DNA of 64,000 nt, taken from positions 4,474,001-4,538,000 of the forward strand of contig NZ_NETK01000001.1 of NCBI RefSeq assembly GCF_002343915.1. The letters are read 5' to 3'. How positions within the stretch are numbered: position 1 is the first letter of the stretch; each line of letters opens with the position of its first letter. Position numbers and translations under genes: made by a program. The notes beneath the pieces were generated by a model. The model worked only from the letters and a program-made list of their open reading frames with translations, did not search any database and had not been told where the DNA came from. Shown here one piece after another: positions 35,791-50,434 of this stretch. This DNA comes from Nannocystis exedens (GTDB lineage Bacteria; Myxococcota_A; Polyangia; Nannocystales; Nannocystaceae).

Positions 35791-36013
35791 GGTCCCGCTC
35801 GCTTCGCTGGCAATACGTCGACACCCCCTCGCGCGCCGCGCCGGGCCGCGGGCATACGCTGCCTGCGCCTGCGCGCCCGCCGAGGGACGCCTCTCACCGG
35901 GTCAGTGCGCCCCGGCGGCCGATCAATTTGCCGACCGTGCGACTTTCTCGCGCGGCGGCTGGCCTCATGGCCTCACCGACCCTGCCGGCGGGGGCGCCCG
36001 GCGCGGCGGCCGT

Positions 36014-37156
36014 TCAACCGACCAGGGCGACCGACTCGGGGTGTGGCTCCGGGTGGCCGTCGACGAAGCGGTCGCGGATGGCCAGGACCTCGTCGATGTG
36101 GGTCAAGAACACGTCGGTGAGGTGCGGGTCGAAGTGGGAGCCGGCGTTCTTGCGCATCAGGTCGAGCGCGGCCTCGAGCGGCCAGGCGGGCTTGTAGGGG
36201 CGGGCGCTGGTCAGCGCGTCGAACACGTCGGCGATCGCCGCGATCCGCCCGGCCAGCGGGATGTCTTCGCCGCGCAGCCCGCGCGGGTAGCCGTTGCCGT
36301 CCCACTTCTCGTGGTGCGTGTGGGCGATCGTCGCCGCCATCTCCAGCGGCGCTGCCGTCGAGCCGTGGAGGATCCGGTACCCGATCTCCGCGTGCGTCTT
36401 CATGATCGTGAACTCCTCCGGCGTCAGCCGCCCGGGCTTGAGGAGGATCCGATCGGGGATGCCCAGCTTGCCGACGTCGTGCATCGGGCTGGCGATCCGC
36501 AACAACTCACATGTACTCGGGGACAGGCCGATCTTGCTGCCGATCAAGTGACAGTACCAGCTCATCCTCTGCAGGTGCTGCCCGGTCTCGTCGTCGCGGA
36601 ACTCGGCCGCGCGCGACAGGCGATAGATCGTCTCCTCGTGCGAGGCCCGCAGCTCGCTCTGCATGCGCGTCAGCTCGGCCACCGCCGCCGCCAGCTCGGT
36701 CGTGCGGTCGTCGATCGCCCGGGCCAGCGCGCCCTTCTGCTGCTCGAGGTTGTCGTAGTAGCGCTTCACCCGCACGCTGTTGCGGATCCGGGCCAGCAGC
36801 TCGACCTCGTCGAACGGCTTGCTGAGGAAATCGTCGGCGCCGGCTTCCATGCCCTTGCGGCGCAGCTCGCGGTCGTTCACCGCGGTGATGAACACGATCG
36901 GCGTGTGTAATCCTCGCGGGTGCGAGCGGATGTTTCGACATACATCGAGGCCGCTCATGCCCGGCAGTCGCATGTCGAGAAGCACCGTATCGGCGCCCCG
37001 GGAGAACACCTCCTGCAGCGCCTGTTCCCCCGAGCTGGCGAGGGCGACGTCGTAGCCCTCCAGGCGCAGCAACTTCTCGAGCAGGCGGCGCATCGTCGCC
37101 TCGTCGTCGACGACGAGGATCCGGCCGCCGTTGAGCTGCGGAGCGCCGCTGTCCAT
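36014..37156 (-). CDS. Response regulator with HD-GYP c-di-GMP phosphodiesterase domain (RpfG-like)
   Basis: A 380-residue two-domain protein. The receiver has ILVVDDEA (acidic pocket 17-19), phospho-acceptor Asp61 in TVLLDMRLPGMSG and Lys113. A coiled-coil-like linker (EQQKGALARAIDDRTTELAA) leads to the HD-GYP domain with HLQRMSWYCHLIG, MHDVGKLGIPDRIL, and HHEKWDGNGYPRGL (HHE and GYP signatures). It should hydrolyse c-di-GMP under phosphorelay control; no histidine kinase is adjacent. It is divergent from the metallophosphoesterase gene (73 bp between starts). The frame is open upstream but homology begins at the ATG at 37156. Confidence 0.92.
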   Translation of the reverse strand: MDSGAPQLNGGRILVVDDEATMRRLLEKLLRLEGYDVALASSGEQALQEVFSRGADTVLLDMRLPGMSGLDVCRNIRSHPRGLHTPIVFITAVNDRELRRKGMEAGADDFLSKPFDEVELLARIRNSVRVKRYYDNLEQQKGALARAIDDRTTELAAAVAELTRMQSELRASHEETIYRLSRAAEFRDDETGQHLQRMSWYCHLIGSKIGLSPSTCELLRIASPMHDVGKLGIPDRILLKPGRLTPEEFTIMKTHAEIGYRILHGSTAAPLEMAATIAHTHHEKWDGNGYPRGLRGEDIPLAGRIAAIADVFDALTSARPYKPAWPLEAALDLMRKNAGSHFDPHLTDVFLTHIDEVLAIRDRFVDGHPEPHPESVALVG

Positions 37157-37229
37157 CACTCGGACGTTACCGCGGATCGCCAGCCCCGCGGGGCCCGCGG
37201 ATCCGCGCGCCGTGTTACCCTCCCGGTCC

Positions 37230-38308
37230 ATGCGTGAGGACCCGCGGCGAGCGACGCGTACTGCCCTGTGCGGGGCGATCCTGGCATTCGGAACATGTTC
37301 CTTCGCGGCGTGTGACTCGGCGCGCCGGCCTCCCGGTGCGCAGCAGGTCGCGCGCCCGGCGGCGAGCGCGGAGCAGGCCCCGGTTGCGCCGCCGGCCGCG
37401 ACCGCGGCGCCCCGGCGGCCGCGCCCACGACCGCGACCGCAGCGCCCCCGGCGGCCGCGCCCACGACCACGCGCCTGCCTGCGCCCGCGCGGCTGGTCGC
37501 CCTCGGCGACCTCCACGGCGACTTCGAGGCCACGCGCGCGGCCCTGCGGCTCGCGGGGGCGATCGACCCCCAGGATCGATGGATCGGCAAGGAGCTGGTG
37601 GTCGTGCAGACGGGCGACCAGCTCGACCGTGGCGACGGCGAGCGCAAGATCCTGGAGCTGCTCGAGCGCCTGCAGACCGAGGCCCGGGCCGCCGGCGGGG
37701 CCCTGCACGTCCTGAACGGCAATCACGAGCTGATGAACGCCGCCGGCGACTTGCGCTACGTGACCGCCGGCGGCTTCCTCGACTTCGAGCACGAGCCCGG
37801 CGTCGACCTCGCCGACCCGCGCGCCGCCCGCGTGCCCGAGCCGATGCGCGGCCGCTGGCTCGCCTTCGCGCCGGGCGGCCCGTGGGCGCGCAAGCTCGCG
37901 ACCCGACCGGTCGTCCTGGTGATCGGCGAAACCGTGTTCACGCACGGCGGCCTGCTGCCGCAACACGTGCGTCGCGGCCTCGACACGATCAACGACGAGG
38001 TCCAGCGCTGGCTCCGCGGCGACGGAGAGATCTCCCCCGAGATCCTGCAAGACGACGAGAGCCCGGTATGGGTGCGCCGTTACTGCCTCGAGCCCAAGCC
38101 GGCCGAGTGCGACGTGTTGCGCGAGACGCTCGCCGCGGTGCCGGCCAAGCGACTGGTCGTCGGCCACACCGTCCACAAGGAGGGCGTGTTTTCGGCCTGC
38201 GACGGCGCGGTGTGGTGCATCGACGTCGGCATGGCCGCGTACTACGGCGGTCACCCCGAGGCGCTGGAGATCGTCGGCGACAAGGTCACGGTGTTGCGCG
38301 AGCCGTGA
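37230..38308 (+). CDS. Lipoprotein metallophosphoesterase (Shewanella-like phosphatase type), interrupted by a C-run frameshift
   Basis: The ATG at 37230 encodes a lipoprotein signal (ILAFGTCSFAAC) and a Pro/Ala/Thr linker. The phosphoesterase domain follows in another frame: VALGDLHGDFEA, QTGDQLDRGDGER, HVLNGNHELMN, VFTHGGLL, VVGHTVHK, i.e. the GDxHG / GDxxDRG / GNHE / GH metal-binding set of PPP-type phosphatases, close to bacterial Shelphs. The frames join exactly at a linker repeat. The second copy has five Cs (37445-37449) where the first has four (37410-37413); adding one C restores one continuous protein of about 360 residues. Sequencing error, pseudogene and slippage are all possible. 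An ORF from the internal GTG at 37598 would lack the first metal motif. Confidence 0.75.
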
Positions 38309-38440
38309 TGTGAGTGCCGGACGCAGTGAGGGCTCGCACTGCGAGCGCCCTCATGCGTGCCTCGGTGCCACACTCTCGGTGGCCAGCGGCGATTCGGAGC
38401 GCCACACGACGCGCTCCACCCTGCCCTGGAAGGTGTCCTC

Positions 38441-39625
38441 ATGTTCCTGTTCCGCGAGGCAGCAATGAGCGACGAAGACGCGATCTTCGAGCTCGCGCGC
38501 CACCTCAACAGCCTCAACCTGCCGCCCGAGCGGCCCTACATCCACGAGCTGCTGCAGCGCTCGTTGGCCTCGTTCCGCGGCAGCCCCGACTTCGACCCGA
38601 CCCGCCGCTTCCTGTTCGTGCTCGAGGGCGACGACGGTCAGGTCGTCGGCACGTCGATGATCCACGCCCAGCACGGCGACACCGACGAGCCGCACGTGTT
38701 CTTCCGCGTCATCCAGGAGGAGCGCTACGCCGACCTCCGCGTCACCCCGAACTCCGAGGTGCACGACGTGCACATGACGCACACGATGCTGTACCTCGGC
38801 CAGACCTACGACGGCCCGACCGAGCTCGGCGGCCTCGTGCTGCGCCCCGAGCTGCGCCACCACCCCGACAAGCTCGGCCGCTTGCTGTCGCTCGCCCGCT
38901 TCGTCTTCATCTCGAGCCACCGCGGGTGGTTCCGCGACCGCCTGCTCGCCGAGCTGCTGCCGCCGCTGGTCCAGGGGCCGGGCGGGACCACGCGCTCGCC
39001 GCTGTGGGACGCGCTCGGCCACAAGTTCACCGGCCTCACCTACCACGAGGCCGACCGCCTCAGCCGCTTCAACAAGGAGTTCATCTGGCGGCTGTTCCCG
39101 ACCATGCCGATCCACGCGTGCCTGCTGCCCGAGGGCGTGCAGGACATCATCGGTCAGGTCGGCCCCAACACCGTCGGCGCCAAGCGGCTGCTCGAGAGCA
39201 TCGGCTTCCAGTACAGCGGCCGCGTCGACCCGTTCGACGGCGGCCCGCACTACGAGGCCGACACCGACCAGGTCACGATCGTCCGCGACACCCAGGGCTA
39301 CGCGCCCGTCGTCGGCGAGCCCGACCCCTCGGCTCAGCCCGGCATCGTCGCCGTCACCCAGGACCGCGCGCCCCACTTCCGCGCGGTCTGGACCCCCGCC
39401 CAGGCCGTGTTCGCCGCCGACACGCCGCCCGGCGCCCCGCCCACGCAGGTGCTGGTCCGCCGCGAGGCGCTGCAGCAGCTCGGCGTGCTCGCGCCCGGGC
39501 AGGACACCCCCTCGCCCGAGGCCCGCGTGCTGGTCGCCCTGCGCCCGCAACGGCGCTACTCCGACCGCGTCGCCAGCGTGCCCCCCGGCGCTCGCTCGCC
39601 GACCGGCTCGCTCCGGCTGAGCTGA
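38441..39625 (+). CDS. astA: Arginine N-succinyltransferase
   Basis: A 394-residue acetyltransferase-fold enzyme that transfers succinyl from succinyl-CoA to arginine, the first step of the AST pathway. Recognisable segments are FLFREAAMSDEDAIFELA at the start, RRFLFVLEGDDGQVVGTSMI, GGLVLRPELRHHPDKLGRLLSLARF, and GLTYHEADRLSR followed by FIWRLFPTMPI. The C-terminal extension after about 345 is longer than in typical AstA. No astB, astD or astE lies nearby, so it may act outside the classical operon. The ATG at 38441 matches the family start. Confidence 0.85.
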   Translation: MFLFREAAMSDEDAIFELARHLNSLNLPPERPYIHELLQRSLASFRGSPDFDPTRRFLFVLEGDDGQVVGTSMIHAQHGDTDEPHVFFRVIQEERYADLRVTPNSEVHDVHMTHTMLYLGQTYDGPTELGGLVLRPELRHHPDKLGRLLSLARFVFISSHRGWFRDRLLAELLPPLVQGPGGTTRSPLWDALGHKFTGLTYHEADRLSRFNKEFIWRLFPTMPIHACLLPEGVQDIIGQVGPNTVGAKRLLESIGFQYSGRVDPFDGGPHYEADTDQVTIVRDTQGYAPVVGEPDPSAQPGIVAVTQDRAPHFRAVWTPAQAVFAADTPPGAPPTQVLVRREALQQLGVLAPGQDTPSPEARVLVALRPQRRYSDRVASVPPGARSPTGSLRLS

Positions 39626-39881
39626 CCGCAAGGACAGGTGAGCCGCAGGTCCGCCGGCGGATTCGGACAGCCGCTCCTGGTTCAATTCAGCGGACAGCGG
39701 CCCGGGTGCAGTTGGCGAAGTCACCCGCCGGGTGCCGTCGCGGAGATATCCCGCTGTCGATCTCACTCGACCGGAGATTTCGCGTACGGCAGCTCGATCG
39801 CTGCGAAGCAGGCTAAGGTGTGGCGACCTCGCCCGCCGTTCATGACGAGCGGTGTTCACGCGAGACGGTAACGACACCGAC
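39626..39881. other. Intergenic region with a probable copy of the 3548-3645 element
   Basis: CTGGTTCAATTCAGCGG, CCCGGGT and GCGGAGATATCCCGC occur here in the same order as CTGGCTCAACTCAAGCGG, CCCCGGGT and the CGCGGGAGA dyad near 3550-3645. The spacing differs, so homology is tentative. The block lies upstream of the anchor-L lipoprotein. Confidence 0.35.
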
Positions 39882-41207
39882 ATGCGCCATACACGAACTC
39901 TTACCTTCTCTTCCTGCTTGACCCTCTCTCTCGCCGCCTGCGGCGAGGACAGCGGCCTCTCGATCTCGGACACCGCGAACATCACCACCCTCAATCCGAC
40001 CGTCCCTGGGACCACGACCTCAGGCGTGGACGACCCCACCGTCGGCGACACCACGGAGCAGTCGGGGACGATGGGCGAGTCGGAGTCGGCGACCGAGCCG
40101 ACGTCCGGCACCACCGCGGACGTGACCGCGACCGGCACGACGACGGAAGACGCGACGGCGACCGACGGCCCGGCGACCGACGGCACGACCGACGCCACCA
40201 CGACGACCGACGGCACCTCATCGACGACCGACGACACGACCACCGGCGACGCGACCACCGGCGACATCGACGAGTGTCAAGCGCCCGCGACGCAGCCGCC
40301 GTGCGACGAGGCCGGCGACGACATCTTCAAGGCGATCGGCCTCAACTGTTCGGACAACCCGGCGATGGCGATCCCGATCAAGAACCCGGTGATCATGGCG
40401 CCGGACACCAGCAGCTACCGCGTCGCCACTCACTTCGGGACCGCCAAGGATCCGATGGACCCGAACCAGTGGGCGTGGGCGCCGAAGGAGGGCTCGCGGT
40501 TCCTCGTGATCGGCTCGGGCACCTTCCCGAACCTCGAGGCCGACGGCGGCCTCGTCGAGCAGAACGGCCAGGACACCCAGCCGAACGGCAACCCCGACGA
40601 CCAGACGCAGCTGCCGGGCGTCATGCACCACGAGATGGGCAGCAACAACGGCGCCGGCGGCACGCCGTTCATGAACTGCGACGGCGTCCACGACTGCTCC
40701 GACACGATCGCCAACCAGTGGAACGGGATCGGCGCCGGCGTCGCCCACGACGTGTTCTACATGTCGTTCGACCTCGACGTCCCGCAGGGCACCCACGGCT
40801 ACCTGCTCGACTTCGTCTACTTCACCGAGGAGTGGCCGAACTACGTCAACGCGACGGTCAACGACATGCTGATCGTGTGGTCGACCAGCGAGACCTTCAC
40901 CGGCAACGTCACCTTCATCGACGAGCAGCCGCTGACGGTCACCGCGCTCGACCCGTACATGACGATCCTCCCCGGCGATCCGCGGCTCGCGGGCACCGGC
41001 TTCCCCGGCGACGACGAGGGGGCCGCCACCGGCTGGTACACCGCCAAGGGCTCCGCCGCCCCCGGCGAGACCTTCACGATCGCCATCTCCGTCTTCGACC
41101 TCGGCGACACCGTGTGGGACACCGTCGGCATCCTCGACAAGTTCCGCTGGGACTGCATGGGCTGCGTCCCCAACGAGGTCGACAGCTGCGGCATCATCCC
41201 GCAGTGA
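39882..41207 (+). CDS. Choice-of-anchor-L domain lipoprotein
   Basis: A 441-residue surface lipoprotein with lipobox LSLAAC, a Thr/Asp linker of about 110 residues (TTDGTSSTTDDTTTGDATTG) and a choice-of-anchor-L-type domain: SRFLVIGSGTFPN, YLLDFVYFTEEWPNYVNATV, NDMLIVWSTSETFTGNVTF and FTIAISVFDLGDTVWDT. CMGCVPNEVDSC closes the protein. Family members are secreted adhesin-like proteins of unknown ligand. The ATG at 39882 begins the signal peptide; the ORF opens 30 bp earlier. Confidence 0.8.
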   Translation: MRHTRTLTFSSCLTLSLAACGEDSGLSISDTANITTLNPTVPGTTTSGVDDPTVGDTTEQSGTMGESESATEPTSGTTADVTATGTTTEDATATDGPATDGTTDATTTTDGTSSTTDDTTTGDATTGDIDECQAPATQPPCDEAGDDIFKAIGLNCSDNPAMAIPIKNPVIMAPDTSSYRVATHFGTAKDPMDPNQWAWAPKEGSRFLVIGSGTFPNLEADGGLVEQNGQDTQPNGNPDDQTQLPGVMHHEMGSNNGAGGTPFMNCDGVHDCSDTIANQWNGIGAGVAHDVFYMSFDLDVPQGTHGYLLDFVYFTEEWPNYVNATVNDMLIVWSTSETFTGNVTFIDEQPLTVTALDPYMTILPGDPRLAGTGFPGDDEGAATGWYTAKGSAAPGETFTIAISVFDLGDTVWDTVGILDKFRWDCMGCVPNEVDSCGIIPQ

Positions 41208-41412
41208 GCCCGCTTGCGGGCCGCCGGGCCAGGACGCCCGCGCCGCGCGGGTGGTCGTGCGCGGCATACCGGCCGGGAGGTCCTTCGCGGCCGGGCGCCT
41301 GTCCGGCAGAACAGCCGACGCACGCAGCCCGGTCCGACTCGGCCCGTCGAGCCGCATGGGCGCCGACAGGCACGGCCTCCATGGTTCGTTCCGCCGGCGG
41401 CACGCGCCCGGG

Positions 41413-43899
<2,487 letters not shown>

Positions 43900-43908
43900 C
43901 GCCGCGAT

Positions 43909-44844
43909 TCAGGGCACCGGGATTCCCGTCTGGATCAGCCCGCCCGAGGCGAACGCCTCGCCGCAGGCGGTCCGCTCGCAGCCCGCGGTCGAGCCGACCA
44001 GGCGCGTGGACTCGAGGTTGAGGCAGGTCGCCCCGTCGGGCCCCCACTCGGCCTCGACCACGTAGTCGAGGTTCGCCTCGGCCTCCTCGACCCCGATCTC
44101 GTCGAGCACGTGGATCACCATGCCGTCGATCGTGTGCGACGCCCCGTCGCCGCAATAGTCGGCGCGGACCATCCGCGTGCACGCCTGGTGGTGGTCGGCA
44201 AACTCCCACGGGTGGTAGCCCCACTCCGCGCACTTGCCGATCGCCGCGTCCCGGCAGGCCAGCGTCACCAGCCCGCTCACCGCCGGCAGCCGGTCGCCCG
44301 TCGACGGATCCCACACCGCGCCGACCATCACCGCCTGCGTCGCGTTGCCCAGCGCGTCGACGCACAGCGGCTCCCACACGCCGACGTCGTCCTTGATCTG
44401 CAGGTCGTACAGCCACAACCCCGAGCTCTGCAGCGCGGCCCCGGCGATCTTCAGCTTGCGCTTCTTCGGCGCCCCGTCCACCAGGCCGAAATGCAGGATA
44501 GAATCGACGAGCTGGGTCCCGACGAGGGTCGTCCCCGTCGACGTCTGGACCCGCAGCTCGCTGCCCTCCAGCCAGGCGTGCGTCACGGTCCAGCCCTGGT
44601 GGAGCTGGAACATCTCGAGGTCGATATAATCACCGGTGCCGGCGTCGCCGTTGAGCCGGAACCCGTTGAGCCGGAACCCGTTGAGCCGGAACCCGTTGAG
44701 CCGGAGGCCATTGAGTCGAAACCCGTTGATCTCGAGCTCGCGGACGCCCACCTCGTCGGGCCCGTCCGCGCGGGGGATGTGGCCCACATCACACGCCATG
44801 GTCGCCGTCATCAACCCCAACGCCGTCGCTCGTCGCACGCGCAT
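43909..44844 (-). CDS. ADYC-domain protein with FRLNG repeat
   Basis: A 311-residue secreted protein. Five tandem FRLNG/LRLNG pentapeptides (near residues 35-60) are encoded by 15-bp repeats at 44652-44730. The C-terminal part carries HPWEFADHHQACTRMVRADY followed by CGDGASHTIDG, the motif after which the ADYC domain is named, common in myxobacterial secreted proteins. The start at the ATG 44844 gives a plausible signal peptide (ATALGLMTATMAC). It is immediately upstream of the kinase at 41413 (9 bp from its start) and may be co-transcribed with it. Confidence 0.75.
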   Translation of the reverse strand: MRVRRATALGLMTATMACDVGHIPRADGPDEVGVRELEINGFRLNGLRLNGFRLNGFRLNGFRLNGDAGTGDYIDLEMFQLHQGWTVTHAWLEGSELRVQTSTGTTLVGTQLVDSILHFGLVDGAPKKRKLKIAGAALQSSGLWLYDLQIKDDVGVWEPLCVDALGNATQAVMVGAVWDPSTGDRLPAVSGLVTLACRDAAIGKCAEWGYHPWEFADHHQACTRMVRADYCGDGASHTIDGMVIHVLDEIGVEEAEANLDYVVEAEWGPDGATCLNLESTRLVGSTAGCERTACGEAFASGGLIQTGIPVP

Positions 44845-45097
44845 CCAATCCGCCCTCGTCGATATCAAGATGCGCCCGGGCCGCCGTCGCGAATCGTGCC
44901 TCCGGCAGGACAACGTCGCGACCGGACGGAGCCGCGCGCCCCCTCGCCGGCAACTCCTCCGCCGCCTCGAGTGCGCCACCCTCGCAGTGCGGACCTGGAG
45001 TCGCGTGTGGGTATCCTCCGGCTGAAACACGTCGCGGCCCCGGCCCCGCGCGCTCGAATTCAACCGCCTGCCGGCCCCGGGCAGCCAATCCATTGCC

Positions 45098-45114
45098 TGT
45101 CTCGAAAGACATGT
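45098..45114. repeat. N4-loop palindrome TGTCT-cgaa-AGACA
   Basis: The 15-mer at 45098-45112 is identical to that at 12874-12888. It lies in the gap between the ADYC gene start and the serine hydrolase 3' end. Confidence 0.75.
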
Positions 45115-45198
45115 ATATGGAAATCATCAAATCGTACGACGATCGCGATTTTGTCGACGAGCGCCGCACACACCCGCGGGCGTCGTCGTGGCGCTCCT

Positions 45199-45230
45199 GG
45201 GGTCGGTGCGCCGCGGTTCGAACCGACCCC
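45199..45230. other. Stem-loop, 9-bp perfect stem
   Basis: GGGGTCGGT (45199-45207) pairs with ACCGACCCC (45222-45230) across a 14-nt loop containing GGTTCGAA. There is no T-tract. It lies downstream of the minus-strand serine hydrolase. Apart from this and the palindrome at 45098, the 44845-45402 gap shows nothing. Confidence 0.55.
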
Positions 45231-45402
45231 CCGCCGCTGCGCCCCGCGACTCCCTCTACAAAGGAGCCGTGGAGCTCGACCGCTCGGGCGGGCGCTCAGA
45301 CGTCCCGCGAATGCTACGACCCTGCCCGCTTTCGTCGCAGCCGGGCCTGCTCGGCATGCTCGACAGGCCCGGCCCGGCATCGCCGGGCGACGAGCCCCGG
45401 CC

Positions 45403-47385
45403 TCACCACGCCCAGATCCGCAGGCCGATGACGCCGTGGAACATCAAGTAGAGCGTCATGCCGAATCCGGCGATCGCCGCGGCGCTCGGGACCAGGCGCA
45501 GCCCCAGCGGCACCGTGCGGGCCACCCCGGCGCGCACGACCTCGGCCACCGCGGCGGCCGAGCAGGCCGCGAACACCACCGTGCCGACGCACACGCCGAC
45601 GCTCCGCGGATTGGCGGTGGTGTACGCCTCGGCGCGGGCCATGTGGACGAACAGCAGCGGCAGCAGGCCCCACGCCAGCCCGGCGGCGGCAGGCCAGGCG
45701 TGCAGCGCGAATTCGCCCGCCGCGATCGCGCGGCCGCGCAGGCGGCGGATCACGGCCAGGACGGCCCACCCGAGCGCCCACACCGGCGCGAGCTGCAGCA
45801 GGATGTTCGCCGCGCCGAGCAGCAGCAGGCGCGCGCGGGCCCACGCGTACGAGCCCTCCTCGAAGTAGGCCATGCCGCCGACGAGGATCCGCCGGCCGTC
45901 GTCGCCGCGGGTGAGGCGGACGCTGGTGCCGCCCTCGCGCCAGTGACGGAAGCCGCCGTCGCCGGTCGAGACCATTTGCACGCTCTCGCCCGTGAGCATT
46001 CGGAGGTCGATGCCGGCGGGGTCGGGGCGGACGGAGATCCCGAGCATCGCCCGCTCGATGAACCCGAACAACTCCACGCGGGGGTTGGCGTACCCGTAAT
46101 AGCCGGTGAGCGCCGCGATCGCCCCGGGGTCGGGCTCGACGGGCGGCGGCGGCACCACGGTGCGCCCGCCGGTGAGGTAGCCGAACAGGAGCGCGCGGAT
46201 CTCGAGGTACGCCTGCAGCGAATGCGTGCTGTTCAACAGCATCACGTAGCCGACCCCGAGCTCGGGGAAATAGCGGTAGCACGACAGGAAGCCCGGCAGC
46301 CCGCCGTCGTGGCCGCGGCCGCGCGCCGGGTGGAGCACGTCGCCGTAGTTGCCGAGGCCGTAATTGTTGTCGGCGCCGGGGTAGGACAGCGTCTCCGTCC
46401 GCTCGATGCGGGCCAGCGACTCAGGGCCGACGATCGCCGGGCCGCCCGTCTCGCCGCGGCGCAGCCAGAAGTGGACGAGCTGGCCGAGCTCGCGCGGCGA
46501 GGCCAGCAAAGCCCCGGCCGGAGCGTGGTAGATCGGGCGGAACTCGGCCGGGCGGTCGGGCTCGTGATAGCCGGTGGCCAGGCGGTCGGCATATTCGTCG
46601 GTGCGACGAAAGCGGGCCGTCGGCATGCCGAGCGGGCGCAGCACCTCGCGCTCGAGGAAGGTCTCGTACGACTCGCCGGTGGCCAGCTCGATCGCGTGAC
46701 CGGCGAGCGTGTAGCCGGGGTTCGAGTACGACATGCGGCTGCCGGGCCGCCAGCGAGCCACCCGCGAGCGCGGGTTGATCGCCAGCGCCTCGCGCGGCAC
46801 GGCGCCGTCCTCCCCCCAGTACTCGTTGAAGCGCATCTCGTCGAAGCCCGCGGTGTGCTCGAGCGCGTGCGCGAGGGTGATCGGCGAGGTCGCGTCCCAG
46901 TCGTTCCCCAGCGCGACGTCCGGCATGAGCTCGCGCAGCGGGCGGTTCAGGTCGAGGCGGCCCTGCTCGACCAGGCGCATGACGCCGAGCGCGACGAAGC
47001 TCTTGGTGATCGAGGCGACGCGGAACTGCGTGTCGGGGCCGACCGGCGCGCCGGTGCTGCGATCCGCGACGCCGACGCCGCCGGCCCAGCGAACGCCGTT
47101 GCGATCGACCAGGGCCAGGCCGACGCCGGGGACACCCTCCCGCGCGAGCACGGCGGCGACCCGCGCCTGCAATTGCTCGAGCGTCGGCGGGGCCTCGACC
47201 TCGATCGGCGGCGCGGCCGTGGTCGCATGCACGAGCGCCGACTCGTCGAGCACGTGGCCAGCGGGCTCGACCGGACCGCCGAGCGCGGCGCCGAAAACGA
47301 AGAGGACGAACAGGAGGACGGCCAGCGCGCGCCGCCTCACCTGGCGCGCGCGGAGGTCCGCCGACAGCAGCGAAGCATGGTTCAC
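45403..47385 (-). CDS. Serine hydrolase of the beta-lactamase/PBP-like (class C) family with C-terminal membrane region
   Basis: A 660-residue protein. After a signal-anchor helix (residues 19-36), the penicilloyl-serine-type domain has Ser125-x-x-Lys128 in SITKSF, the YSN motif in MSYSNPGYTLAG, and HDGGLPGFLS as the third (HxG) motif. A long extension ends with three to four hydrophobic segments (for example LLLLGAANILLQLAPVWALG). It may act on peptidoglycan or peptides at the cell surface. It starts at GTG 47385. It is divergent from the kinase gene starting at 47551. Confidence 0.88.
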   Translation of the reverse strand: MNHASLLSADLRARQVRRRALAVLLFVLFVFGAALGGPVEPAGHVLDESALVHATTAAPPIEVEAPPTLEQLQARVAAVLAREGVPGVGLALVDRNGVRWAGGVGVADRSTGAPVGPDTQFRVASITKSFVALGVMRLVEQGRLDLNRPLRELMPDVALGNDWDATSPITLAHALEHTAGFDEMRFNEYWGEDGAVPREALAINPRSRVARWRPGSRMSYSNPGYTLAGHAIELATGESYETFLEREVLRPLGMPTARFRRTDEYADRLATGYHEPDRPAEFRPIYHAPAGALLASPRELGQLVHFWLRRGETGGPAIVGPESLARIERTETLSYPGADNNYGLGNYGDVLHPARGRGHDGGLPGFLSCYRYFPELGVGYVMLLNSTHSLQAYLEIRALLFGYLTGGRTVVPPPPVEPDPGAIAALTGYYGYANPRVELFGFIERAMLGISVRPDPAGIDLRMLTGESVQMVSTGDGGFRHWREGGTSVRLTRGDDGRRILVGGMAYFEEGSYAWARARLLLLGAANILLQLAPVWALGWAVLAVIRRLRGRAIAAGEFALHAWPAAAGLAWGLLPLLFVHMARAEAYTTANPRSVGVCVGTVVFAACSAAAVAEVVRAGVARTVPLGLRLVPSAAAIAGFGMTLYLMFHGVIGLRIWAW

Positions 47386-47550
47386 GGCCGCAGTGTAACA
47401 GGCACGGGGCCGGTCGCGCGCGGCCGGGGCGACGTCGACGTCCTGTCTCGCCTCAGGGGTACTCCCTCGTCGTAGCGTCGGTCGGGTGCAGCCGCCGACG
47501 CGCCCGCGGACCTTGTCGCGCCTGCGGGCCGCGGCGACACTGTCGAGGCT

Positions 47551-50406
<2,856 letters not shown>

Positions 50407-50434
50407 ACGACTCCCGGGATCTGACCTGATGAGC

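Noticed and set aside
37598..38308. A complete short metallophosphoesterase starting at the GTG at 37598
   Set aside because: It would lack the GDLHGD metal motif, which lies upstream in the same frame, so a frameshifted longer gene is a better reading.
45199..45230. Possible tRNA (GGTTCGAACC in the loop and a strong stem)
   Set aside because: The 9-bp stem with a 14-nt loop does not give a cloverleaf, and no anticodon arm or 3' acceptor is present.
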